Below are positions 9,660-21,645 of a stretch of DNA of 64,000 nt, one piece after another (the first letter of the stretch is position 1; the number at the start of each line of letters is the position of its first letter). This DNA comes from Sycon ciliatum (Eukaryota > Porifera > Calcarea > Leucosolenida > Sycettidae): positions 14,125,431 through 14,189,430 of the forward strand of contig NC_088649.1 of assembly GCF_964019385.1 (NCBI RefSeq), written 5' to 3'. The notes beneath the pieces were generated by a model. That model was given only the letters and a program-made list of their open reading frames with translations. It made no database searches and was not told the origin of the DNA. The position numbers and the translations under genes were made by a program.

Positions 9660-12600
9660 AGCTTGCATCCTCGTATCTCTACGTTTCAAATTCAGACTTC
9701 AATGACGCCTGTTGGTGCCTGAAACAATGTCGTCTTCTACAGTGGAACGTCGACTGTGGACTTTTAGCTTGTGCCATCATCAGGTCTCCTGAAATGAAGT
9801 ACCTCCACGCGATCTCAGCGACCCTTGTATGCCGGTGCCTTGAAACAATGTCGTCGTCACCAACCGGCGTCCAGCCTCTCCGGACCGCCTCGCTCTACCT
9901 GGCTCCGCCGACCGCCTACTGCGAACGCAGCGACGGCCGCCACACAGCACCACCACTGCAACAGCAGGCGCGAGCCTAACGATCGTAATTCGTATCCAGA
10001 GAGGCGAGTTCGTGGGCTTTGATTTTCTGTTGGAAGTAACAACGTTAGTTGTCCACTGCCGTCACCAACGCCACCCAGCTTCTCCTCGCTCTACTTGGAT
10101 CCGTATCGCCGCTCGCCGCCAGCAGGCCGGACCCTACTGGGAGCCCGGTGCAGTGACGACCGCCATATGCGCATGCAGCACCAACAGCAGGTGAACCTGA
10201 CTGTCCTATACGGGCCCTTCTCGATCGTGTCCAGAGAGGCGAGTTCGTGGACTTCGATTTCCTGCTGCCCGATACAGTTGCAGTCAGTCCAGCTCCGGCG
10301 ACGTTCCAACTCCGTAGCCCCTCATATGTTGCTCTTCTGGCGCACTAGCATTTATTTGAATCCGAACCCAGAACTGCGCTTCGTAGGCTGCATGACGGTA
10401 GCACTTGAGTTGAGACCTGGACAGTGTTCATGAATGGTCTGTGTTCCACTGTTCCTCACCGCGTTTCACGAGTGCCTGTGGACGTATTTGGCCACGATCG
10501 TCGCGGCCAATCCCCAGTTCTTGCCACCTAGAAACTGGACGTTATCGACAACTGTTTCGTCCTTTGTGAACTCATCAGCCGCACAGAGGAAATTCAAGTA
10601 AGCCAAACTTGATAGCAATGGAAAAAAATCTCCAAAGCCAGGTTATCAATATCAACCTGTGGCAACTGCGCCTCACGGTGTACTGGAACAGCATGACCCG
10701 CCTGCCAGCAGTGCAGCTCAGTGCACCCGCCAGCATTTCCGTACGCATTTCGTCCTACTCACCAGTACAGATCCGCATCACGTACCGCAACCGTATGCCG
10801 CTACTACGAGTACGGCGCTTGCACGTGTCAGCTCAGGCAGTGCTGCCTCCAGTGCCGACAGGAGCACCCCAGGGCAAAGTGTAAGGCCTCATCAGTAACT
10901 GTGTAAGCACTCAGTTTCTCAGTTCTCAAATTTACTGGACTCACATCCTGATCCTATGCTCCGGAGGTATGTTGCACATGGTCGTAATTGTGGGGTTGTG
11001 GTAGGCTTCATCGGCAACCACTCAACTAACTGGGATCCATTGAATTTAACACGGTCACATGCTAACCCAGATTTTATTTCTGCGCAACGATCCGGGCCGT
11101 TTCTTGCAGCAGGCTTGAAACAGCTGGCCCGTGTTCTTCACCCCCTTTCTCATCTCTGTGCTGTTCCGGCGTAGATGCGGTTCCTAGACGAACGGGAAGT
11201 TACACACGACACACCCTTTGTAAAGCCTGGAGGGTCGAAGTGTCAACGATTACATTCCAGCAGACCGTATCTCTCCACAATGTCAAGATGACAATGCTGC
11301 AAATATGACTAGACAATTGCTCGCCCCGCTGTATCTTGCTAAGCTCGATGTTAAAAGTGCATTCTGCCGAATTCCCGTCTGCCCGGTGGAGTGGCCCTTG
11401 TTGAACCGCTGGCAGGATGAATACTGTTATGAGAGCGTCCTGCCCTTCAGACTGTACTACGCTCCCGGCCAGCTATATGGAACTCTGTCGCATCCGCCAG
11501 TGAATGGATTGTGTGCGGGCAGTTCGCACTCCCACGCCTGTTGCATTACGGGGAATACCTCAATTAACATGACTTCCTCAATGCATGCTCTGGACTTGTG
11601 TTAGCTCGCCAGCAACTCGCTATTCTGCTCCGAGCGTTTGCATACCTCGGTGTTTCTCTGGCCCCAGCAAAAGTGGAGGGTCCAGCCCAAGTCCCGACAT
11701 CTTCCCATTACGGGAAATACCTCGACTAACGTTTCTGTCTCCATGCATGCTCTGGACTTGTGTTAGCTCGCCAGCAACTCGCTACTCGGCACCGTGCGTT
11801 TACATACCTCGGTGTTTCTCTGGCGTCAGCAAAAGTGCTTCCTCGATGTACATGTATGCTCTGGACCTGTGTTAGCTCGCCAGCAACTCACTACTCGGCG
11901 CCGTGCGTTTACATACCTCGGTGTTTCTCCGGCGTCAGCAAAAGTGGAGGGTCCAGCCCACGTCCTGACGTTTATCGGCGTCATCCTGGACACCCGCGCG
12001 CTCACATCAGTCTGCCGATGGACGAACTTGCCAAGCTTCACAACCTCCTACGTGCCACTCTCAACACAGCTTCAATTACCCAATGTCAACTCGAGTATCT
12101 TCTGGGAAAGCTCTCGTTTGCTAGAAGAGTGATAGTCCCAGGACGCACATTGCAGATTGTGGTCACTTGCCAACTGGTACCGGCAGCCGTATTACCTGAT
12201 CAAGCTCTCCGAAGAGTGCCTCAAATATCTTCGCTGATGGCCTGAGCTCCTGGAATAGTTGAACGGCCGGTCCTTCTTCCTACACCCTAAGTGGACGCCG
12301 TCCCCCAACTTGCTGCTATTCACTGATGCAAGTGGTGCACTTGGCTGGTGCGCAAACAATTGCGACCGGGGATAGGGCAATGGACAGTCAATCAAGCAAA
12401 CCAGCCAATCGCAAAGAGTGGTTTGCAATTGTGGCAGCACCTGGGAAAGCTAGCGGCACCAGCTGCAGATGCCAATCGATCGACTTTACAGCAACTGCGA
12501 AAATCTTGCTCATCAGTTGTGGCTATGGCCTGGCGTTATACACCGGCCACTCGTTTCGAATCAGCTGCCGGACTCGATATTCAGAGAGGCGGGAAGGTGG

Positions 12601-12745
12601 AAAGCCATGTCTGCCCGAGTAACATTCAGAGGCCACCAGCAGCCAAAGCATGGGTGGCTGTGGCAATGGCCTCAGCCCATGATATCGAGTTCCTGTTAGT
12701 CAATCGTTACCGAGCTTGCTCTGCTTACAAATTTCACAGGTAGCT
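9660..12745 (+). mobile_element. DIRS/Ngaro-type tyrosine-recombinase retrotransposon, fossil
   Basis: This is a broken virus-like element with many breaks. Recognisable parts in order are: a Gag-like zinc-binding Cys/His cluster (about 10780-10880), a reverse transcriptase of the DIRS/Ngaro kind (about 11190-12130), and RNase H-like sequence (about 12240-12400). An internal part of the reverse transcriptase region is present three to four times in tandem. The 9660-10600 part, with degenerate repeats of about 230 bp, probably belongs to its 5' region. No recombinase or terminal repeats were recognised. It is old judging by its decay. Confidence 0.7.
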
Positions 12746-12829
12746 GCACTTTGTGATCCGCTCCGGGAGTGCCGATTTATGGAATATATGCTCTCAACTG
12801 GTTATGCATCTCTATATATCTAGCATTTG

Positions 12830-13165
12830 GCGGCTCTATTCAGAGTCATTGCCGGCTCCATGCGGAGGCATCGGCGGCTCCATGCGGAGTAATTCGGCGG
12901 CTCCATGCGGAGTCATTCGGCGGCTCCATGCGGAGTCATTCGCCGGCTCCCTGCGGAGTCATTCGCCGGCTCCATGCGGAGTCATTCGCCGGCTCCATGC
13001 GGAGTCATTTGCCGGCTCCATGCGGAGTCATTCACCTGCTCCATGCGGAGTCATTTGCCGGCTCCATGCGGAGTCATTTGCCGGCTCCATGCGGAGTCAT
13101 TTGCCGGCTCCATGCGGAGTCATTCGCCTGCTCCAAGCGGAGTCATTTGCTGGCTCAGCTGCGAG
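12830..13165. repeat. 23-bp minisatellite, about 14 copies
   Basis: Units of the type GGCTCCATGCGGAGTCATTC repeat every 23 bp (for example starts at 12901, 12924, 12947). Each unit contains a small palindrome, CTCCATGCGGAG. Three units equal 69 bp, so all three forward frames stay open; these frames are not genes. Confidence 0.9.
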
Positions 13166-13277
13166 CCATTATACCAGTTGCTCGAATCGGCACTCCCAGC
13201 TTAATGCAAAAACTCGGTTGCTCTGTTGTGAGGTGGGGGGATGCTAATTCCTCGTTATAATTACATGTCTTACAGTA

Positions 13278-13537
13278 GTCCAAGGTTACCAATAATATTT
13301 TCAAAACGAAATGTTTTCGCTGGGGGGTCAGGTGGGTGGGTTCGATGGAGTTTCGTTTTGAAAACAATTATTGAATGTAGATGGAGAATGTCCAGTTACT
13401 TCTGGGTGTCGAAAATTGACATCAATATTTTATTGGAATTCGTTTTACCTGCAGAAAAGATCGGCGGGTGGGGGCTGAAAAATACTAAAACTTTTCGTTT
13501 TGTAAAAAATTAATAATCGGTCACCGCCGACGGCCCC
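13278..13537. mobile_element. Harbinger-like MITE, left-truncated
   Basis: This copy is closely related to the one at 36642-36902, sharing GTCCAAGGTTACCAATAATA and the GGTGGGTGGG cores. Its right end is GACGGCCCC followed by TTA. The first bases of the left terminal repeat are missing. Confidence 0.7.
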
Positions 13538-13765
13538 TTAACACCAAAACTAAGGTAAATGTATGTTCTACGCACATTGTGTACACAGCAAGGCATTACT
13601 GGTGCCCCCATTGCATTTCGTCATGTCCCAGCGACTTATCAAGTGGCGCTTGCCCTACCTGGATAGTGGCCTCTACATATTCCCTGCTAGATATTGTTAT
13701 AAAATGGAAAATACAGAGTGGTCAGCCCATTTTATATCGTTATAGGGGTAATTGTCTGACTGTCG

Positions 13766-14363
13766 AACGATTTGGTTTACGAGCGCTGCAGTGCTGCTCC
13801 ACTTGGCAACATTCTGGTGAATGCAAGATGGCGGTTGTTTGGCCACATCCTGCGATCAGATGAGCACACACCGGCTAGGGAGGCCATGAGTGGATTCTTT
13901 GGCTGCTCCGTGCCGGGATACCGTGGGCGGCCGCGGATCACGCTACCAGTCCTGCTGAATCAAGACGCGGAGCGAGTCGGCTGCCGTCTGAGGACTCCAA
14001 GGGACTTGCAGCTGATGGCTCAGCGAGCACTGGATCGCCGTGAATGGACATATCTGTGCAACGCAGTTACAGATGCGTACAAGGCAGAGTACTGGTGAAG
14101 GAAGTTGGCACTGCAATGGTTTGAGCTACATTCTTTGTTGTTGGTACTCTGATTATCCGTATTATCCATATTCATATGGCCTTTGCCATTCATTCAGTAT
14201 ATTAATGTCATCAATGATATTCTTGTTTGTATTAGTTTATGTGACACCATTTTCTATTTTTCTTTGCCTGCCTGCCTGCTGGCGGCCTTTTTTCGCATGG
14301 TTCGGTGCAAGCGAATTTGGGCGAGCCCATTGACGCGGGAGCACAAATAATAATAATAATAAT
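13766..14363 (+). mobile_element. LINE 3' fragment with (AAT)n tail
   Basis: The frame at 13772-14098 encodes the C-terminal end of a non-LTR reverse transcriptase (WRLFGHILRSDEHTPAREAM, then GYRGRPRITLP). It is followed by a 3' UTR and an (AAT)n tail at about 14347-14363. The element is 5'-truncated, as is usual for target-primed insertion, and is embedded in the ATCGTTATAAGGG repeats of the surrounding pogo-like sequence. Confidence 0.7.
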
Positions 14364-15024
14364 ATAGGGGTAATATTGTTATAAGGGTAAGGCGTTGTAT
14401 ACAAAAGTCAATGGAGTGATTTGGTTTGGCAGAAAAATATCGTTATAAGGGTAATATCGTTATAGAGGTTATCGTTATAAGGGTAATATCGTTATAGGGG
14501 TTATCGTTATAAGGGTAGGTTGACTGGAGTTACATAACAACCATTGCATGTGGTGCTGCATTTTCGTTCACGTTTGGACTAGTCAATACCATGTCTGTGA
14601 ACCGTGTGTATCTCCGCTGTGACCTTTCGACCTGTGTGGGATGCATACAGCCCTAGTGTACAAATCAGTTACAGCTCATTTACATCATTGATGTCCATTT
14701 GTGGTGCTATCCCCTATAGCAAGTGTCGGATTTCACTTGCCATGACTGTACAACTGTTTTCATATTAACACTGCATGTGTAATTAGCCTGATTGATTGTA
14801 AATGTTTGCAGTCGGATCTAGCTTGGTGAGGAATGCACGGAATGCATGGTGATTTACAGTTGCCCTATCGCAGTCTGCACTCCATGGATGCTGTAGCAGC
14901 GACTTTTGTCCAGCTGTGCTCACTCTGTCCCCTTTCTGCGCTGCGGCTGCTGCTCTCTCTCCCTCCTTCCCTTCCCCTTTCTCGCGCTCACTCTCTCTCT
15001 CTCTGTCTGTCTCTCTCTCTCCAG

Positions 15025-17516
15025 GTCCCAGTAACGGCATAATGTCAGCTACACTGGTGGCGCTCGCCTTCTCCATGGTCACCCTGCTCGTTCTGGCGCT
15101 GTTCGTATTCGTGCGGCGCTCGCAGCTACTCCAGTCAATGCAGGACGCGTCGCACAGCACCTCCTGCTATCGCTTTTGTAAGATGTGGAACAAGAAGAGT
15201 TGCGGCAAGCAGCTGCAGCCGAATGCAAAGTCGTTGGCCACGCCGGACGCCAGCCGCTCAGCCAGTACCATGGGTATGGTGGACTCACGCAACAGCGTTC
15301 TAACAGATAACAGTGGTGGCGCTGGTGCCAATGGCGGCCATCGCTTCAGCATGGTCACCCTGGGCAGCCACACGCTGTCCAACCACGAGCTCCTGCACCA
15401 CGACGACGGCGGCGGCAAGATGGCGGCGGCGTTGTCACGGCAGCACAGCGCCGTCTCCTCCGCACACACCAGCCCGTCGTCCTCGTTGGTACCACAGCCA
15501 ATGCTGTGTACCACCTCACTGCAAAGCGCTACGCTGCTGGGCATGTTTGAGTCAATATCGCCAATGCTCGCCGAAGACTGTCAGGCTGAGCTTGAGCAGG
15601 AAACGGAGGCACCGCCGCATGAGTGCGAGCAACCACCACCAAGGGCACCGTGTGACGCTCCTGTCCATAATACCCACACCGACAACAAAGACAAGGAGCG
15701 TGGCAGGCAAGCGTGCGGTGCGTCTGTCTCCGCCATGCTAGTGAGACCTCCGGCGGATATCGACTTTCGAACACCGGCGTCCAGTCCCTCGCGTGCCAGT
15801 CCGCGCTCACACCCCCAGCCTCCAGGGTTCTATGTGTCATTCGACGGTAGCCCGATCTCGTGTAACTTTCGATCCGAGCAGCGACTCGACAAGTCGGCGC
15901 GCTACTACGGAAGCGAACCCTCCGACCTCGGCAGAAGCAAGTGGAGCCTCGCTGTGGAGCGAGAGGAGTTTTTTTCCTCATCCGACGACTCGTACATGTC
16001 GGCATGGATGCCGACCAACGTACACGCATCGCCGACGCAGAAACACTTCCTCCCCAGCCACAAGTACCTGTGTCGTGTGAACTCCGACACGAGCAACGAC
16101 GCCGGTGTCTCCTCCGAGAGCCTGTTCTCCGTGCAGCAGAAGACCGACCTGCCCACGTCGTACAGCCAGGCGGCCCTGAAGCGCGCTAGCCTCTCGCCGG
16201 GCCCAAGCCGCCGACTACCACCGCCGCATCATCGGCATCATCCCGTGTCGTCTCTGTACTCGAACCGTTGCCGCGCCAGATCTTGCTTCTCAGCCGATTC
16301 GCTGCAGTCCGACGGACCTTTGCCGTCGTCGCCTTCGATCATACCCCGTGATGATCGCCGGCGAAGTACGCTGTGCTCCTACGGCTCAACGTCGGGCGAT
16401 AACCTGTCCATGGGCGGTGGAAAGCGCGTACTCCTCAACCGTGCCCTGATGCACTGCAAGAGCTCGGCCGTCACCAGCTCCGGCAGCGAGCATTCGGACT
16501 TAGAAGACTTACACTCGTCGTCAGCCCTGGCCGCGTCCCATAGCAAGAAGTCTATGCACCCGGAGCTGCAGGCACAGGAACTCATCCGCGACCTGCCGCA
16601 GCGCATAGCCATCAAGCGCAAGGTCATACTGCCGGTGAAGTCGACGAACAGCCTTCCGATGAGTGCAAGCCTTGCAGGCAGCACACACACGCTCAGTCAC
16701 TGTGGCAGCGCCGGAAGTCCCTTGGCGACGCCCGAAAGAACCAGGCGCATGTGGCGCGGAGTGCATCGTCGCGACGTTGCCTCGAGAACGAGCAGTACGC
16801 AATCGGCAGCTTCGCTAAACAGCATCGGCGTTTCTTCGTCGACGAGTCGTACGTGTCCGAGCACGTGGCGCAGCGAGCCTAAACTCACGCAGACCAAGAG
16901 TCAGTCGTCGTCGCCACTGCTCCTCACGCCGCCAAGCGCCGGTGCGGGCGGTAAGCATTCTACGCCGGCGTCGTCATCATCCGCTGCTGCCGCCCCCGGC
17001 ACCGTGCTTTACCGAATTGCCGCCGGCTCCTCGCCATCGCTCCAGGGCGCGTCGATCGCCATGCGCCTGCCGTTCTCCGACTCCGATCGGCCCGTGATGA
17101 TGCAGGCCAGGAAGAGCTGCTGCACGTCATCCCTGTCACTGCCACTAGCAAACACGCACAGCGAGGCGGCGAGCTATGGCCGCCTGTTCAGCTCGCAGGA
17201 TCTCTACTACCACGACGGCACGGCGAACAGCCGACGGCAAGCCGGTCACACGCTTGCCAACGCAAGCTGCTTTGCGCTAGGAACAGGCTCCAATGGCCTC
17301 GGTGGCCGTCGGTCGTCCGCCATACAGCCGCTGTTTGAAATGGACGACACGATCGGACAGCTGTCGCCACCGGGACAGGAAACGTCGCAGTTAAGTTCTC
17401 GCGACGACGACGCACTCCTGACTAGAGTGGTGCCAGCGCAATCCGATGGAAACTTTGACGCCATGCGCAAACGTTACAGCTGTACCTCGCTGCCATCCAT
17501 CCTGGAAAGTTACTAG
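15025..17516 (+). CDS. Gene 1, terminal exon: membrane helix and cytoplasmic tail
   Basis: This is the last exon of gene 1 (about 830 codons, stop TAG at 17514-17516). The acceptor is a long CT tract ending ctccag, phase 1. After PSNG comes one hydrophobic helix (SATLVALAFSMVTLLVLALF, on to FVFV) and a stop-transfer RR. A Cys/Lys-rich juxtamembrane part (CYRFCKMWNKKSCGKQ) could be palmitoylated. The remaining roughly 780 residues are Ser/Pro-rich, of low complexity and probably disordered, with a His stretch, acidic patches (SSSDDSYMS) and scattered tyrosines: YSNR near 16258 would fit a Grb2-type SH2 site and YGRL near 17174 a YxxL site. No kinase, phosphatase or death-fold domain is seen. 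The protein is therefore a type I sushi receptor with a scaffold-like tail. Its partners are unknown; the tyrosine motifs are inference only. Confidence 0.8.
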
Positions 17517-18885
17517 GTGATAGTCCTCCCCCTGTCATCCATCCTGGAATGTCGCCAGTGATCCCTCTCCTGGCCTGCAGGCTTTAGGTGCACCTCCCTG
17601 CCAACAATCCTGGAAGGTCATTCGCTAAGCATGGGTCCCGATGCATTGTCTGACGGCCTGTGTTTTCTGCCTTCCAGGGTGGGGCCGGCTCTAGGAGGCC
17701 GGCAATGTGTGTGTGTGTCGTTAGGGTCGATCCTCGTTCACCAGTGGGCATCTGTCCATCCAGCACCGGACCGGCCCTGGCCAGCAGCCTGTGTCCAGTC
17801 GGCCAGGCATTGCTCTGCCACCCTGCGAGTGGCCGTACGATCTGACATACCGCTTGCCGGCCGCTCTGTCCCATCGCCATTGTGGCCGCTGCACGCTGCC
17901 AGCCAGTCTTGCACGCGTGCCTTCACGCTCGCGGCCAGAATGTGTGCCTTCGCACACGTTCTCTCTGTAAACTAGAGCATTGGCGCATATCAGCGGGTAG
18001 TAGGTAGACCACAGTGGCCGAGTGGAATGGATGTAACCTGTCACTGTGCCAGCTGTTTGCTACGAAAGGCCATTGGCGTACGGGGCCAGCAATGCGTGAG
18101 CCAATCGAACGATTGCTTGCCGGGTCTGACACAGCTGCAGCGTCGTGCGATCAGGCGAGTTCTCTGCACATGCCGTGGACTGCGGCTTCGACCGTGTATC
18201 ATGCTCCAGTCGCCCAGGCCTGTGCCGGCTTGAGGACCTACTCCCTGTCTCTTGCCACGCCTGTGCCGGCTTGAGGACCTACCCCTGCCCCCGTCTCTAG
18301 CGGACGTGGTGCCGCCGTTGTCTCTCCCAACGCGCATTGCCAAACACACTTGATACAGTTCTGATTATTCTCGACACTCCACTCTCTCTCCCCTACTAGA
18401 ATGCCGTCACCGTCCTGCTGCCTCTCGCATGGCGACTTTTTCGTCTTCTAACGCTGTTTGCCACGCCATATTGAGCTCTTTCTGCTGTTTCACTCGTCAT
18501 CTCCTACTCCGCACAGCTTTGGAGTCTCCTGATCACACTAGCTGTCGACGAATTTTATCCCACCCATCCCCACTACCACCACTCGCATCCGTTCAATAGC
18601 ATACCCAACACTCGATAGCGCACCCGTTGCCCCACAGAAAGGCATATAGATGCGCTTTCTCCATCTGCCGACCAAGCTCTCCTATGCGGGGCAATTTTTT
18701 TCCTTTTAGCCAAAGTTTTTGGTCAAAGTTTAATAACGTACAGCACGTTGAGTAGCTTTTTAAATCGTTCAGATTCTGAACGGCACGCGTGCCCAGTCTT
18801 TTTTTATGTTTACTTTATTAACAAAAATTCTGCTCCCATTTTTTACTCATGGGCGCCTTTTACTTTTTCCTACTGAATTACCAAC
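17517..18885. other. Gene 1 3' flank / probable 3' UTR
   Basis: Just after the stop, about 17523-17557 and 17588-17620 repeat the last codons of the gene in decayed form (ATCCATCCTGGAA-type core). A 43-bp direct repeat, 'gcctgtgccggcttgagg', occurs at 18218 and 18261. No convincing AATAAA was found close to the stop. The rest shows no gene or recognised element. Confidence 0.4.
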
Positions 18886-19045
18886 TTGGTGGAAGTTGTG
18901 ATGCGCACGTTTCAAGCACATGATTTTGAATCTTTCCATGGTGTTCGGAGTACAGCTCTGCCACCGTGCCTACTACCTGTCTGTACTGTGTGTGTACACT
19001 GGCTGTTGTGTCCAGGTGCTGTTTGTGCCTTTGTAGTGTGGACTG

Positions 19046-19396
<351 letters not shown>

Positions 19397-19453
19397 CATG
19401 ATCCACGAGACCTGGGTGCCATATCTCTTAATTTGCTGGCCAAAAATCCTATA

Positions 19454-20261
19454 CAGGTCGTCCCTCGTTAATACATAATCTCTGGGACTTGACAAATGTT
19501 CTCAGTATTAACGGGGTTTATGTACTAAACGAAAGTGTACATAACTTGCTTGTGTACCAGAATTTTTCACTTTTTTCTACTTTTCTGAGTGTTTCTCGCT
19601 ACCATGACTAGGCAGCGAGATATTCTTGATTCCCTCGATATAACATAAAAATTATGTTATACCGGTCACAGTTAGCGAAGATTCTACAGTTTGCATGATA
19701 CATGCCCAGCGGCGCCCGTATAGTCACTAAAAAAACAGAGCTTTGTCGGTTTGTGATGTGCGCTCTGATTTTTGAGCTAATTGCATCCACAAGTAGAAAC
19801 TAGAACACGATGTGCCTCCACTGGAAGGCCAAAAGACCAACAAATTATTGAGGTAGGTGGCATGCGGGTACGGAGAAATGTTATGTACTAACGGGGTTTA
19901 TGTACTAACGAATTATGTACTAACCGACAAAATTTGTAAGGAAGTGATCACGTTTCGTCCGGGACTTGAGATTTCTTAGGGGTCATCCGGCATTATCAAT
20001 TATTTTCACGAAACGAAAAAGTTTAGTTATGACCCTCCCCCACCCACCCACCCACCCCTGAACGAAAATTATACTGACTTGACAGCTAGAATGGATTGAT
20101 GTTTCAGCTATCGATATTTTTCATAACGAAACTCTCCCTGACCCACCCACCCGTAAACGAAACTTTTTCGTTTTGTGTAAAAGATTGATAATTATGGACA
20201 GCCCCTTATGTACTAACGGGGTTTATGTACTACCGGACTCGTATTAACGGGGGACGACCTG
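19454..20261. mobile_element. pogo/Tigger-like MITE, copy 2, with nested insertion
   Basis: This copy has the same CAGGTCGTCCCTCG ends and body as 1473-2053, with TA at 19452-19453 and 20262-20263. It is interrupted at 19979-20205 by a Harbinger-like MITE. Removing that insert and one TTA gives a length almost equal to copy 1. Confidence 0.8.
19979..20205. mobile_element. Harbinger-like MITE nested in the pogo-like MITE
   Basis: The ends GGGGTCATCC and GGACAGCCCC are flanked by TTA (19976-19978, 20206-20208). The uninterrupted copy at 1473-2053 shows the single TTA of the empty site. The interior has CCCACCCACCC tracts and 'aacgaaaaagttt' inverted motifs. TTA duplication and GGGG ends fit PIF/Harbinger. 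Confidence 0.8.
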
Positions 20262-20509
20262 TATTATAGGATTTGAAAATGTGTGCCTTTTATGCCGTTG
20301 TTTATTGGTCATCACGACCAATAATAACGGCATAATGGTTTTCATGGAAGTTGTAAATATGATTGAGGCATGAATGTTTACATTTTAGATTCATAGGGCG
20401 ATAATATTTCTGATGAATACCCATTTTCAGCAATAATTGGAAATTTGAGCATAATTGTTCAGCTGCTGTCATGGAAAGGACTGAAGAGTGAATGTGCAGA
20501 AGAACAGTA

Positions 20510-20941
20510 GGGAGGTTTCGCTCTACGTAATTACGTATGAAACTCCGTATGTCGTACACGCCGGGGAGCGAGGGCAACTTTCATACGTAAATCTCTCTAC
20601 GGATTTCCGTAGGAAAGCTGTTTCCTACGTTGGGTTCTCCGTAGGACTTTTTGAAATATTTTCGCATTTTCCGGATTTGTCCATGGCAACGTTCAAGCCG
20701 CACGAAACACAAGGTACACACACCGTACACCACGTGAAAAATAAAAATGGAAACGCGGTTTCTGTTTGTGGTGCATGCGGTGGGCGCATGCATCCAACGC
20801 GTCTCCAAAGCAACAACACACGTTTAGCAGTAGTGGAGACATCACGTAGAGCGAAAACCAACAGCTCTGATTTTTACGTATGAAAATTCCGTGCAGTTCC
20901 TACGTTATTTTCATACGTAATTCCGTAGAGCGAAACCTCCC
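20510..20941. mobile_element. TA-flanked MITE with GGGAGGTTTCGCTCTACG ends
   Basis: The left end GGGAGGTTTCGCTCTACGTA and its complement at the right are flanked by TA (20508-20509, 20942-20943). It has about 30-bp TIRs with further TACGTAA-type inverted motifs inside. It is related in end sequence to the element at 35337-36570. Confidence 0.75.
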
Positions 20942-21039
20942 TATTGCAGGTGTGGCACGGGGTGGTTTCATGACGACATAATTATCGCACATGCCGTCAT
21001 GAATCTACCAGTTTCAAGGATAAAACAAGGTCCAATAAA

Positions 21040-21262
21040 ATCTCAAATCCTATATATAGGATTCGAAAAATAGGGCACAGGCCTTAGTAATATTGGGCAA
21101 GGAGATGAGCGTGAGATGTTATTGTTTGAAAAAATTATCTTATTCAACTCTCGATATCTACTAAGACCTAACAAGGAAAAATTGGTCACATACTTTTTGC
21201 TATTCTCATGCCACACCCATTTTGAGTTGAAAAATATGACCAAAATCCTATATATAGGATTT
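21040..21262. repeat. Palindrome-ended repeat (TCCTATATATAGGAT)
   Basis: The 16-bp palindrome ATCCTATATATAGGAT occurs at about 21046 and 21244. A half-site TATAGGATTTGAAAATG at 20265 pairs with sequence at 21040, suggesting two adjacent short elements (20265-21056 and 21053-21262) sharing ends. A 48-bp hairpin also lies at 20287-20336. Confidence 0.45.
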
Positions 21263-21271
21263 AGCAAATTA

Positions 21272-21645
21272 AGGGCATGTTCGATTGTACGAATCCATCA
21301 GCCCCGGACCCGGATTCGCCAGATTTGTGCATGTTCGATTGTACGAATCCGAATCCCGAGAGCACGGATTCGGATCCAGTCAACCCACCTCCCAGAGACG
21401 GATTCGACGGATTCGACAGATTCATTTCGATAGTACGACTCGCATCTACTCAAAACTCGCAATATGCGTACACTAGGTCAAGAGCTTACCACAACGCGTA
21501 CAGATACTACGGGATGAGCTGTAGCTACGCGGTTGCTAAGGCCTTGAAACGGATTATCGGTTGTGCACATTCGATTGTATCCGTCCGATCGAAGTGATCT
21601 GGTCGGCGGGGATCGGGATCCAGTTTCGACAATCGAATGCAGCCT
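21272..21645. mobile_element. MITE with GGCATGTTCGATTG ends
   Basis: The ends AGGGCATGTTCGATTGTACG and (complement) AGGCTGCATTCGATTGTCGA are diverged inverted repeats. TTA lies at the left and a TAA-like sequence at the right. Internal GAATCCG repeats are frequent. Harbinger-like by end style; moderate confidence only. Confidence 0.5.

Larger units (their letters stand above)
9112..14526. mobile_element. pogo-like ends bounding a composite of nested elements
   Basis: The left end CAGTCGACCTACCCTTATAA and right end (complement CAGTCAACCTACCCTTATAA) are inverted repeats of about 24 bp. Both lead into iterated ATATCGTTATAAGGGT motifs (9125-9187; 14365-14515), and similar motifs lie at 13680-13750. 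CAGTC ends fit pogo/Tigger, but TA is not clear on the right side. Between the ends lie a DIRS-type fossil, a minisatellite, a Harbinger-like MITE and a LINE fragment. It could be one element invaded repeatedly or two solo fragments. Confidence 0.5.

Noticed and set aside
12753-13260. Three overlapping frames of 99-164 codons
   Set aside because: They are translations of the 23-bp minisatellite in all frames, not a protein family.
15079-17470. Several minus-strand and alternate-frame ORFs over the gene 1 terminal exon
   Set aside because: Shadows of a GC-rich real exon; no family resemblance or splice logic.
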